Assembly (NCBI GenBank): GCA_024362935.1
Contig: JANCRA010000006.1
Coordinates: 32,047,924 to 32,111,923 of the forward strand
DNA: 64,000 nt
Direction: 5' to 3'
DNA from: Setophaga petechia
Taxonomy: Eukaryota > Chordata > Aves > Passeriformes > Parulidae
The translations under genes were made by a program, and so were the position numbers. Position 1 is the first letter of the stretch; the number at the start of each line of letters is the position of its first letter. The notes under the pieces are model-generated. The model was not told where the DNA came from. It saw only the letters and a program-made list of their open reading frames with translations, and made no database searches. This document shows positions 22,650-33,161 of this stretch, piece after piece.

Positions 22650-23300
22650 CGAATCTGGCTGGGCTCGGCCGAGCCGAGCCGAGCTCTGCCGAATGGCCGA
22701 ACCTAGACGAGTGTAGCCGATAATAGCCGTTAATAGCCGAAGAGCCGAGTGTAGCCGATAATGGCGAGTGTAGTCGAAGAGCCGAATCTGGCCGAAATTT
22801 TCCGAACCGAGGCGAGTTCAGCTGAACAGAACCGAACGTAGCCGCGTTCAGCCGAACACAGCTGAGGTCAGCGGCACCAGTCGGAGATCAGCCGAACGAG
22901 GTCGGCAGAACCGAAGCGAAACAAACAGAATTTTACGAGCCCAGCCGAACCGAACCGAGTTCCGCGGAAGCCAGCCTCTTGCTCTCATTACCATTAATTA
23001 GCGCGTGTGCAGTCACTGCCTAATGAGGTCCTGTCCCACCCCGCGCTCCCGGTGTTACCCGTGCGATGGCCGGGCCGCCCGCGGGACACGGCAGCAGGAG
23101 AGCCCGAGCTGTGCGTGTTTAACGTGAGGCGGGGCCTCGGCCCTGCCCACCCCGCCCTCAGGGAGCCGAACGGAGCCGAGCTGCGCCGAAGAGGAGAATC
23201 CTGCTGAATGCAACCGAGTCTAGTCAAGTTTAGCTGGTAATAGCTGAATTTAATCGAGAAGTCGAGTCTAGACGAGTGGGTCCGAACCGAGGCAAGCTCT
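22650..23300 (+). repeat. GCCGA-rich CpG array in two blocks
   Basis: From 22660 to 22985 the pentamer GCCGA or GCCGAA recurs dozens of times, for example GGCCGAGCCGAGCCGAGC, then phrases such as GTGTAGCCGATAATAGCCG. A second block with the same motif lies at 23160-23300, separated by GC-rich DNA. Variant units (AACCGAA, GTCGAA, GCTGAA) fit decay by C-to-T and other changes of an original GCCGA satellite. CpG density is very high. Confidence 0.85.
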
Positions 23301-24250
23301 GCCGGGTGCTCATCCTGGGCAGGGTGGGGCGCCGGGCCGGGCTCGGGGTGGAGCCGGGGCTCTGTGAGGTTTCCCCTCCTGTCCCTCTCTCTACCTCTCA
23401 TTCCTTCTCCCCGTATTCGCCTTCCTTCTCTCTTTCCCCCCCATTTCCCTCTCCCCCCCAAACCCGGCTTCTTCCTGTCCTGTCCCTACCCCGCTATTCC
23501 CTTCTATTCCTCCTCTCTCCCTTCTCTGTCCACCGTCCCTCTTCCCCCCCTCCCAGCCTTTCCCTTTCCCCTCCCACTTTCCTCCACTTTCTCATGCCCT
23601 GCTCTCGCTCCTCTCTTCCCGTGCCCCCTTTCCTTCTTTGCCCCGCAGCCGCGGGGCTCGGGGTGCCGGAGAATGAAGCCCCGAGGGCCGGAGCCCGGCG
23701 CCCCTCGGCCCTTGCGGGAGTCCCCGCACGGGGCCGGAGGCTCTCGGCGGATCCCCCGCGCCGCTCAAACAGCCCGACAGCGCCGGACCCGCGGCTTTCC
23801 CGGCATCGCGCTGAGAGCGGCCCCGCTCTGTGCCGTGCCGTCCTTGCAACTCCCCCTTTCTGCCCCTCGCCTGTGACAGCGAGGCTGGGAAGGAACTTCA
23901 ACACTTCTGGAGGCTGTCCCCCACTTTCTTGTTGCGGCAGAATCCCTTTCTGGGGGGATATACATATGGAAAGGTAGAAAGGGCTTGAAGGAAGTGCTGC
24001 GCTGCAGCAGGGCTGTTGGACTCGTTCTGTGCCTTCTTTGGGGGTCAGGAAAAGAGGGTGAAGACTCGGGGCTCCGATGCCGTTGGGGGCACCCCAAGGT
24101 CCCCAGGACAGGGAGCCCCACTGCGGGGCAGGTGGGTGGCGGGCGAGGGGGGTCACGCTGGGGGCCGTCCCCCAGAGGGACCCAAAGCTGCCACAAAATT
24201 CACAGGGAGGGTGGGTCTAGAAAACTGTCAAGTTTTTCGGTTTCATAGGT
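23300..24250 (+). promoter_or_regulatory. CpG-rich island with pyrimidine tract
   Basis: A C/T-rich tract (23370-23640) with CCCTCTCTCTACCTCTC-like sequence precedes a CpG-dense stretch (23640-23880). Several long frames on both strands overlap and none has a recognisable domain. Like the island at 18.1 kb it lies upstream of a copy of the ~480-bp duplicated block, so the two may be promoters of a duplicated unit. Confidence 0.35.
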
Positions 24251-24509
24251 ATTGGTAAAGAATAGGAATTTATCTCTAAATTCATTTGCAAAGAACCCCT
24301 CTATCTACTTACTTGTATACAGGAATGTAGGAAACTTTGACTAGAAACGGGTAGTAGTTTTGAAAATATTGCTGTAACGTTTTTATCTAGGAATGAACCA
24401 AGCAAGTGCCCTGAAACCATCAGAACAGCTGCAGGGGCTGAAGGGAATGGAAAGGGCTCTCTGGCACCTTCTGCCACCGTTCTCCACCAGTCCCCAAATC
24501 GTGTTGGAA

Positions 24510-24995
24510 GAGACGTTTGTCATTGAGACTGCCAAAATAAAGACCTGTAAAATCCCAGCTCTGCCTTGTGTTTAATGTGTTTTTACTTCATAGATAAGTC
24601 ATTACAGAAAACAAAAGAAAGAAGAAATGTGACTGGTTCCCATTATTGCTGTGTGAAGGCTTTTTTTAAAGGCTGGTGTATTTATGTTCTCTTTTTCCAC
24701 TCCAAGCTTGACTTTTCCCCTCCTTTTTCGAGGTCTGCTGCCTTGGGTGTCCCAAAGAGGGCTGGGTTCCTCAGCAGGGGTCTTCGGAGTTGGCACTGAT
24801 TCTGCTTTTTCTAAAGGTGTGCTACCAAAATGACTGTTTTCTCCACTGGAAAGCTTTCCCTCAATGACCATCAATACACGTTTGTGTTTTAATCGTGTAA
24901 CCAGACAGACTGAGAGTAACCAACACCCGTAGTAGATTTCTGTTTGGTTTGTGTCTGTGAGAAGCGGGTTGTGTGCTGGAGAGAGAGAGGCGCTG
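24510..24995 (+). repeat. Duplicated ~480-bp block, copy 2
   Basis: Partner of 18745-19240, same orientation, about 5.8 kb apart. It contains AAAATAAAGACC near 24534. Confidence 0.8.
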
Positions 24996-25009
24996 TTGGA
25001 GAGTGGCAA

Positions 25010-25088
25010 CAGCGCCAGGTGCGAGTGTGAGGATGATGGGGGCTCGGAGCAGCGCCAGGTGTGAGTGTGAGGATGATGAGGGGCCGGC
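25010..25088 (+). repeat. 40-bp direct repeat, two copies
   Basis: CAGCGCCAGGTGCGAGTGTG and its following 20 bases (GAGGATGATG...) occur at 25010-25049 and again, with few changes, at 25050-25088. Confidence 0.85.
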
Positions 25089-25390
25089 TTCTGCCGGGAG
25101 GAGGCTGTTTTAGGGGGAGGGTTTGCTTCTGCTCCCTTTTGCATGGAGTTGCTGAGCAGAGGGGTTTATGGGGGGTTCGCAGGGCTGTGTCATGGTAGGA
25201 CGGTGAGAGCTTCTCACAGCGTCTAGGGGGACAACTGGGTACGCGGATACGCGGAGCATCGCTTAAAGGAAGTGCCGAGGGACAAACCTTTGTGCTGGGA
25301 AGCAGCAGCCAAATGGGTGAGCCCGTGTGGATTTGTAGCTTTTCTCCTTTCCCTTTTCAATTTCATCTTGCCAGTCCCTCCCTGGTGCCT

Positions 25391-25395
25391 CCAAA

Positions 25396-25418
<23 letters not shown>
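25391..25418 (+). repeat. A-tract
   Basis: An uninterrupted run of more than 25 A followed by GAAGAAAAAGG. It may be a retroposed tail or a simple repeat; no element could be defined upstream. Confidence 0.8.
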
Positions 25419-25427
<9 letters not shown>

Positions 25428-25769
25428 GGCATTGGGAAGCAACTCCTCTTCCATTATTGTCTGGGTTTGAACTGGGGGGGGGAATCCTCCTCCAATTGTG
25501 GTTTTGCAGGTATTGCTTGAAGGAAAACGTGCTTTTTCCAGGGTGTTAGGGGTATCACAGGGGTGTCAAGGAATCCTTTTGTTCCATTTTAAATGGAAGG
25601 GGAAAAATATTGTCGTTGTATTATGTGTATGATTTGAGGGTAGCCCCCCCATTTTCGTCATCCTAAGGTTTAAATTGACGGAACAGCCCTGTTGTCCGTC
25701 CTTTTAAAGGGTTTGAATTGAGGTGAAAATCTCTCTTTCACAGTGATTTGAGGACAATCCCTTTTTCTG

Positions 25770-28500
25770 CTATTATAGGGGATTAAAGTTTTTATTTTGG
25801 GGTTCGTTTCGGTGGGTTTGAGGTAGTGTCCTGTAGTTAATTGGTGAGGTTTTTAAAATGTTTATAATTGCATTATTGTTTAGTATATTATCGGGCTTTT
25901 ATTTATTTGGTTTGTTTGATTGGATGGTTACGGATAATTTGGGAGATATTGTTTATTGTTTTGGTTTCGTGTTTATTTCTAGGTGGTTTTTTTGTTTTGA
26001 TGGATTGAGGCATTTTGGGTTTATTGAGTTAGGAACAATTTTTTTGTTGTTAATTTATTTGTTGGGAGGTTTTTTGTAGTTAGATGGATTTGGTTTTTTT
26101 TTTTTTTTTTTTTGAGGACATGGGTATTTATATGGTGGAAATTTTTAGGTACTTACATTATTTGGGTATTTTTTATTTATTAGTGGTATCGATTTTTTAA
26201 TATCGTTAATTTTTTTGATTTTTAAGTTAATTTTATAGAGTATTGTTTACTCTTTGCATTAGTGTAGAGGTAGAGTTTTGGTTTTTTTTTTTTTTTTTTG
26301 TAACATTCAGGGTCTGTTGTACGGTTTGGAGTTTAGTAAGTTGGTTGGATTTTTTTTTAAGTGGTTTTTGGGATTTGCTGTGTGGGTTTCTATAGGGTTG
26401 TTTAAAAATTTTGTTTAATTTTTGTGATGTGATAAGAATTGTTAGCAAAAAGAGTGTAGTGTGGTTTCTTTTTGCTGGTAGTTGGTTGTATCGTGGAGTT
26501 TTTTTAGTTTTTGTTATTTGTTTTGGGGTTTTTTTGTTAGTTAGAAATTAAAGTTTTTATTTTGGGGTTAATTTGTAATTGTCTTTAAGGTTTTAGGGTG
26601 ATTTAGATTTTTGATATGGGTATGCTGTATGATGAGAGTAATTTGTTTTATGTGGTATTGATGGCCGGGTAGAGGGGATTTTTGGATAGAATATGTATTT
26701 TAATCATGGTAGTTGGGATGGTAGGAGGAGTTGTGTTTTAGTGTTTGTTTCTGAGGTAGTTTGGAGTTTTTTTATAGGTTGGGGTTTTTTTGTTGGCTGG
26801 TGGAGCTATTTTTTTATTATATTGGTGGAAATGCGACGCTGTTTCTTTTGATATTTTATTTTTAGGAATTGGATCTTTTCAGTAGTGTCCTAGGGTGGTG
26901 CTTGTTTCCCCAGTCGTGTGTTCTGTTTATGCTGGATATCATGTTCTATGTCTTCAAGACTGGCTCTGAAGAGCGAAGGTTTGTTTTGTTTTATCAACCT
27001 GCTCACTCCCCCGCACGGTCGGCACAACCCAGAGACGGGGCAGTACGTAGGGCTGCTTTCCTTTTTTGCTCCTGCTCTTGCTTTGCTCTTGCTTTTTTGC
27101 TTCTTTTTTGTTAGTTAGTTTCGCTAGGCGGTCCAAATTTTCCCTGGACTGTTTTTCCTTTCAATTTCTTAGAACCACTCGAACCTGCTCTGCACTGGGA
27201 CCTGGGAACACGGAGAGTTCACACCTGGTGGCTGCAGCAGCTGCCCCAGCGCTGGAGGGACTGAGGACAGAGCGACCACCCCCAGAGAGACTTTCTGAAT
27301 TTGTCATCTTTTTCAGAGCAGTGAAAGAGTGTTGCCATCCGGTATTGTTCATTTTGTGTGCTGAGGGTGCTGTGCCTGTCAAATAAACAGGTTCTTTCCA
27401 CTTCTCTCTGAGGAATCCTTCCCAACCCAGCTGGGGAGAGGGGCCGTGTGGGTTTGCTTTCTGGAGAGGCCCCTTTGGAGGTTTTCTCCCAAATTTGCCC
27501 TAAACCAGGACAAGTAGGCTTTTTGATTTTGCTTTTTTTGATGGTAAAGTTGTTTTTAGGAGAATTTGGATGAGTTTTAAAATATTTTTGTTATACTTTT
27601 TATCTAATGTTGTTTGTTTATTGTAGATGTTTTGGAGTGTTTTTTTTTTTTCAGTTTAATTTGGATGAATTTATGGTAGATGGTAGGACTGTGTTTTTAT
27701 TTTTGGGGTAGTTGGTTATAGGTGTATGTTTTTTAAGTGAAGACAAATCGAGGCTTGTATTTGGTTGTTAGAGGAATGGTGAAAAATGTATTGGTATAGT
27801 TAATAGTGGCATGTTATTTTGTTGTTTTGGATTTTAGTTTGTATTGGAGTTTTAATAAGTTTGGTACAGTGGTGTATTAATGGTGGAGTTGGTTAAGGTA
27901 TGGTAGTTTAAAGTTAATTTTTATTTGTGTTGGATTTGTGTATCATTTAAATGGGATTATTGAAGGGTGAGTAGGTTTGTTGATTACTTTTTGCTGTTTT
28001 AGTTTATGGAGCATTTTTTGGATGGGATTTACAGTATTTCGACTTGTTTGGTGTTGCTGGCGGTGTGTTGTTGAGATGGTAATGGTATTTGTGGGGTTGT
28101 TTTTAAAGAAGTTTTATTGTGGATGGTCCTAGATAGTTGAGAACAGGTGTTTAGTTGTTTTATGGTTTTTGGCTTTATAGTAGTTATTTTAAATGTTTAT
28201 TTGAGTTTTTTGGTATTTTGAAATATTTGTTTTGGAGGAAGTTCATGTTTAGACTGTATGAATCTTTGGGGTCAAAAAAGAATTTAAAAATTTTATTTTT
28301 AGTGAGGTTTTTTTTTAGATTTTATTACTGTTAAATTTTGTGATATTTGTGTTAGGTTAGTAATAGAAATAGGTTTTGGTTTATATGTTGTGATGAGAGT
28401 AGCATGTACTGCGTACTGATGTTCACTAAGGTTTTATATTTTTGTGGTTCTGATGTGTTAGGTTAATGAATTTATATAGTTTACAAGACATGCAATATTT
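25770..28500 (+). other. C-depleted, T/G-rich tract of about 2.1 kb, split by a solo LTR
   Basis: From about 25780 to 26880 and from 27518 to 28500 the plus strand is mostly T and G with very few C, while A is moderate. The inserted LTR between these parts has normal composition, so the bias belongs to the older host DNA. The phrase ATTAAAGTTTTTATTTTGGG occurs at about 25783 and again at about 26547. One frame near 27955 reads YHLNGIIE, faintly like the retroviral integrase region before its catalytic Glu, but no continuous protein can be followed. The pattern fits heavy one-strand C-to-T (other strand G-to-A) change of an old element, or an unusual satellite. Confidence 0.6.
26886..27512 (+). 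mobile_element. Solo LTR, 627 bp, ERVL-type, 5-bp target duplication
   Basis: Starts TGTCCTAGGG and ends AAACCAGGACA, with matching inverted ends (TGTCCT/AGGACA). AGTAG occurs directly before (26881-26885) and after (27513-27517), a 5-bp duplication as expected for ERVL-type elements. AATAAACAGG at about 27383 is the polyadenylation signal. Flanking DNA on both sides is the C-depleted tract. Confidence 0.9.
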
Positions 28501-28659
28501 TGTTTTTATTTGGTTAGAGGCAGGGCTTTTTTAGCTTTAAGGGTTTTTTTGGCATAGGGTTTATTGGTTTTATTAAGTGGATTGGACATGGGGCCTTTTA
28601 ATTTGTATTTGATACTTTGGTAATTTTTAAGCTTAAAGGTCTTACATATACCTTCAAGC

Positions 28660-29635
28660 TGGTACCACACTGTCTGCCAGTGTGAGTGGCTGCAAAGGGA
28701 TATAATTTTCATTTGAAAAATAAGTCATTTCCCCAGGGCTTTGTGTATCAGGTCTGAGGTGGCATTTGGGGCTCTAATGACTTGCAGGGTCCTAGTTTCT
28801 GGCAGCTTTAGTTTTGGCAAAATGCAGAAAAGTTTGCGGATTTCTAGCTTGGCACCACAATGTCTGGCAGTGTGAGTGGCCACAAACAGAGGCCCTGTAC
28901 CATGGGAAAAAGAAGTCATTCCACCAGGGTCTGGGTATCAGCACAGAGGTAGTGCTTGGGGCTCTAAGGACTTGCATGGTCCTCGTCACACTGGCAGCTT
29001 TATGTTTGTAGAAATCCAGCACAATTTGCAAATTTTATGGTTGGTACCGCATTATTGCCAGAGGGAGAGGCTGCAAACGGAGGTCATTTTCCATGGGAAA
29101 AAGAAGTAATTTCCCCAGGGTCTGGGTATCAGATTAAAGGTGGCTTTTGGGACTCTAAGGAGTTGCAGGGTCCTAGTTGCTGGCAGCTTTAGTTTTGGAG
29201 AATTCCAGCAAAGTTTGCAAATTTCTAGCTTGGCACCCCACTGCCTACCAGGGAAGTGGCTGCAAAGGAATAACATTTTCATTTGAAAAATTGGTCATTT
29301 CCCCAGGGCTTTGTGTATCAGCTCTGAGGTGGCATTGGGGCCCTAAGGATTTGCAGGGTTCTAGTTTCTGGAAACTTTACTTTTGGAGAAATCTAGTAAT
29401 GTTTACAAATTTCTAGCTTGGCACCCCAATATCTGCCAGGGTGACTGGCAACAAAGGGAGGCCATTTTCCATGGGAAAAAGAAGTAATTTCCCCAGGGTC
29501 TGGGTATCAGATTAAAGGTAGCTTCTGGGGCTGTAAGCACTTGCAGGGTCCTAGTTGCTGGCAGCTTTAGTTTGGAGAAATCCAGCAAAATTTGCAAATT
29601 TCTAGCTTGGCACCGCACTGTCGGCCAGTGCGGGG
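28660..29635 (+). repeat. ~190-bp tandem repeat, five copies
   Basis: The phrase TAGCTTGGCACC (or GGTACC) followed by RCACTGTCTGCCAG recurs at about 28668, 28848, 29035, 29227, 29415 and 29606, a period of 180-192 bases. Each unit also has TTTCCCCAGGG, GGTATCAG and GGCAGCTTTAGTTTTGG. Units 1 and 4 share ATTTTCATTTGAAAAAT, while units 3 and 5 share CATTTTCCATGGGAAAAAGA, so subtypes A-B-C-A-C are present. The array ends exactly at the start of an LTR at 29636. Confidence 0.9.
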
Positions 29636-30077
29636 TGCAGAGGTTCTGGGACATCACACCATAACCAATATGATCCAGTGAAGCCAAATTTATTATCCAT
29701 AAAAAGGCTATATTTATTATAAATCTCTACTGTCCACGCGTCTCTAGCTAATACATGATTGGTTAATCCTAGCTGTTCACACATCTAAAATAGAATGCTG
29801 ATTGGATCATCTAACTTTTCACACGTCTTGCTGTGGTTGTCTGGCCCATCCATGGCTCACTTTTTTCTTATTTTCCCAAGCTTGCTGACAAACCTGCTGA
29901 GTCCAATGACTCTAATTGTATCTTTTTCAAGGATATACTGACCCCATTTCTGAATATGTCCATTATTCCTTTTTTGTGAATGTGTCCATTGTCTATTATT
30001 ACAAGCAGACTGGATTGTGCATCGGCTGAATATGGCCATTGTCTAACAAAAACTCTGCAATCTGCAAAAAACTCTCA
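29636..30077 (-). mobile_element. 3' LTR of element A (betaretrovirus-like)
   Basis: The left end TGCAGAGGTTCTGGGACATC abuts the 190-bp repeat. The right border is uncertain; TAACA at 30048 and CAACA near 30077 are both possible. A copy lies at 55897-56330. On the minus strand it carries CCAATCA boxes, TTTATAATAAATATAG and GATAATAAATTTGG in promoter and polyadenylation positions. It lies downstream of the env of element A, as a 3' LTR should. Confidence 0.75.
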
Positions 30078-31781
30078 ACAGTTCCCTGGTTTTGTCTTTG
30101 CCCAAGCCAGACTGATTTAAAAGCACGGTCAATTATTTTCTGCACACAGCGTAGTAAGCAAGACACTATAAGCAGAATGGAGAAAAGAATACTAAGTATC
30201 ATAATGCCAAAGCGTACTAAGTCCTTGAGCCAGCCTGTTATTCCCCAGGATTTTAGCCACTCACCAAAAGAATTCTCAACAACTGCGAGCTTTTTTGTAT
30301 TCTCCTTAAGCAATGACAGTTTCTTGTGAATAGATTCAGAGTGATCAGAGAGATTCATGCAACACATGCCTTCAAAATCCTCACACCCATGTCCTTGTGC
30401 TAGCAACAAAAAATCTATAGCAGCCCTATGCTGTAACACAGCATGGCGTATGCTGCCTACATCAGTGGCGAGCTCATTCAGTTTTGCAGATGTAATGTTA
30501 ATTTGTTTTCCTGTCCAGCAACCCAATCACAATTAATTGTGTAAGGGCCTGTGATGAAGCTACTCCTGGTGTAAAAAGTGATGCCAGGATAACCGAAGGC
30601 CTATTCCACAATTCTACATTATCCTTACAGTCTGAGCCTAATAGATGCACACCATGTTTTGGACATTGGAATTTGTGCCTGATATCAAGCATCTGTTGAA
30701 TGCTAGGGGCAAATTCCCGAAATAGCACGGTCCTCCTAATGCTTTCTGAGGAATTGCAGGCCAAGCTCTATCTCCACAAATAAGAAAATCTCCAGGAGGT
30801 AACATCCTTACTCATTCTTCTTTTAGGGATACAGGCCATGTCCAATTGACACAGTATGCCATGGTATTGTAATACCATGAAAAAACAGGAAACATCCAAA
30901 TGCTATCATCTCCGGGTTTTCCTGACTTCTCCCTAATCAGCTCTTTACCCTTGTAGTACTCAAAGAACAAACAATAATTTCCTGCAACTGATCCCAAAAT
31001 ATCCAATTCTTGGGGCTCCTGACTTGTAGTATTTAAACCTTGAGCAATTGTAAATGCCTGAGCTCCTAAAGGATTTCTAGAGATTTTTTGTTTTTCATAC
31101 CAATTTTCTGTGATCATCCCATTTTGGTTAGTACACCAATTGGACCAGTCCTCACTTAAGTTGCCATAAATTTGAGCTCTGGTCCAATTTCCAAATTCTT
31201 CCATTGAGTCTAAGGGAATTCCAATTAGACAGGTGCGAAATGGATCTGAAGGTGTAGCTAGTGACAAGCAGAAGGATTCTTGCCCTGTTCTGTTAGCCCA
31301 TGTAACCCACATATTAGCTCACTGCTCTATATTGTATACTCCCTGCGTTTCCTCGTTTCCTTAATCACTACACTGAGCAACATTGTCAATATTTGCCAGA
31401 CTGCTGCCATTGTTGCCCTTGTCGTCCATCACGCCTGTGCTTCGCCCAAATTGCTTTAGCCTGTTCCCACTCAAAATCTCTAAAGTGATGTCTTTGTGGT
31501 ATTGCTATTCCTACTTCACATTCAGTAGCTATTATCTTGCTCTCTAGTGCAATTTGGTTTACTATAGCAATTAAAGCAAGGTTAAACTGCACCCACAGTA
31601 ACAGTCTTTGCTCATATACTTCTATCAAAGATACATCCTGGAGAAAACTCTGATATCCTCCTGAGTTATGCCCTAAAAATTTAGCTAATGCTACTTTCGG
31701 GGTAATAGTGTTAAGTGTGTGAGAGCAGTTATTGCATATTAGGTTAATAGGCCTAAATTTTTGCTTTTTCCCTTGAACCAC
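30000..31781 (-). pseudogene. env: Element A env, broken into four frames
   Basis: Retroviral envelope on the minus strand: surface part at 31781-30812, then a fusion-peptide-like segment (ILASLFTPGVASSQAL) at about 30600, then the membrane subunit at 30526-29999. The membrane subunit has an immunosuppressive-like helix and the CX6CC motif (CEDFEGMCC), then a membrane segment with ILSILFSILLIVSCL. The coding region is split by stops and frame changes near 31340, 30790 and 30510, so no full Env can be made. Env of this covalently linked type beside a betaretroviral integrase fits a recombinant avian ERV lineage. It is a sister of the env in element C. Confidence 0.8.
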
Positions 31782-31880
31782 TGCTAAATTATGTTCTTGA
31801 CCAACTTGTCACCAAGTTTTTAAGTCGCACTTTATACAATGAACCTTAAGCCATGGCTTACATGCAGAACCATGCAGATA

Positions 31881-32114
31881 TCAAGCATTTTCTATCTGAT
31901 TTACAGCTTGTGATGAAAGTGAAGGTAAAACAAGTCTGTCTATATCTAATCCGTGTGTGTTAAGCCTATGTGGACTTGCTAGTACTCCCTCAGCATACTC
32001 CAGCAAACTTAGTAGGTATTCCGACCATTGTTCAGCTGTCAGGTGTTGAAGAATTGGACTCAGGGCTGTCTGGAATCGCTGCTTTCGCCGATTCTCTGCC
32101 TCTGGACACAGCAT
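31881..32114 (-). pseudogene. Short ORF between integrase and env of element A
   Basis: A 77-codon frame between the integrase end and env. It has no recognised domain; it may be the 5' part of env (leader) or the tail of pol in a shifted frame. Helical, with LTAEQWSEYLLSLLEYAEG. Low certainty. Confidence 0.35.
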
Positions 32115-32148
32115 GGGTTGAGGACGGTGGTTTCAGATAGGGCTTCAC

Positions 32149-32792
32149 TCACTTGTCTGGAATCCAACGAATGCCTTTATCTGTAAGTAAGCACATATAA
32201 CCTCTGCCTATAAATTTTACTGTAGCTGATCCTTCCCACACCCCTGTTTCTGGACTTTTGAACATGACCCGAATGCCGTCAGGCAATTCCTCACTTGAAT
32301 TATGTGTGAAGGCATGATGCACAAGAATAGGTGGATCTTCCCTATCTCCTGTTGTTCTAAGGTAATTAAGCACAAAAATAGCTTTAACTATTTTTTCCTC
32401 AGGGGATAACCCTCTAGTTCCCCCTTTTTGTTTTTGCAGCATGCCCTTGAATGTCTGATGGGCACGCTCAATAATTGCCTGACCAGTGGGATTGTGAGGA
32501 ATACCAGTGTCATGTCGAATACCCCATATATTACAGAAACGTTTGAATCTTAAGGAACAGTAAGCAGGACCATTGTCAATCTTAATTGCTAAGGGGATAC
32601 CTAGTATGGCAAAGCAATTGTACAAATGTTTCTCAACATGATGTGCTGTCTCACCTGTTAAGGGAGTACCCCATATAACACAAGAATAGGTATCAATGCA
32701 AACATGTACAAATTTTTTCTGACCAAATTCTGCTACATGAGTTACATCCATTTGCCATAATTGCAAGGGTTGAGTACCCTTAGGGTTAACAC
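32149..32792 (-). pseudogene. pol: Element A integrase, catalytic core and C-terminus
   Basis: Retroviral integrase fragment on the minus strand with the D,D-35-E residues in place: WQMDVTH, KIDNGPAYCS and PTGQAIIERAHQ. A C-terminal domain follows with KFIGRGYMCLLTDKGIRWIP. It is cut at 32793 by an LTR of element B, so the N-terminal zinc domain, RNase H and reverse transcriptase are absent. The first residues of the open frame come from the LTR of B and are not integrase. It is close in sequence to the integrase of element B, hence betaretrovirus-like. Confidence 0.85.
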
Positions 32793-33085
32793 TGTCGCTA
32801 TAGGACACAAAAGAACACAAGCACACCACCGTTCTCAAGGTGAAGGGAAAAAGGGAAGTTTATTTTCTGACTCCAATATTTATAGTTTTACAAAAGTAAC
32901 AGTGGATTGGAGGGTGACAGCGACACCTCTCCAATGACACTGGTTAAACCAACAGTTTATCAACTCTCTCCTCCTCCATCAAGGAATGCAAAACAATGAG
33001 TTATTTACAGAAAGTGCATGAGAAAGTTTCCTACAAGAATGTCAACATCAGAAGACTTAGAAAATCTTAAAAAAACAGGGTGACA
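32793..33085 (-). repeat. Element B 3' LTR, 293 bp
   Basis: Left end TGTCGCTATAGG, right end GGGTGACA. On the minus strand a TATAAATATTGG box is followed about 20 bases later by AATAAACTT. The purine-rich AGAAAAGGGTGAGA directly before it on the minus strand (33086-33099) is the polypurine tract. By eye it differs from the 5' LTR at roughly two dozen positions, about 8 per cent, so this element is much older than provirus D. Confidence 0.9.
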
Positions 33086-33161
33086 TCTCACCCTTTTCTG
33101 TTTAAAAAAAGAAAAAAAGAAAATAAAATGAACAATGCAAAAAAGGAAACATGAACAATGT

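Noticed and set aside
23276..24156. Several frames of 140-233 codons on both strands
   Set aside because: CpG island and C/T tract composition; no domains, no consistent splice signals.
28660..29635. Evenly spaced repeats considered as a CRISPR array
   Set aside because: The whole ~190-bp unit is repeated, with no unique spacers, in vertebrate DNA.
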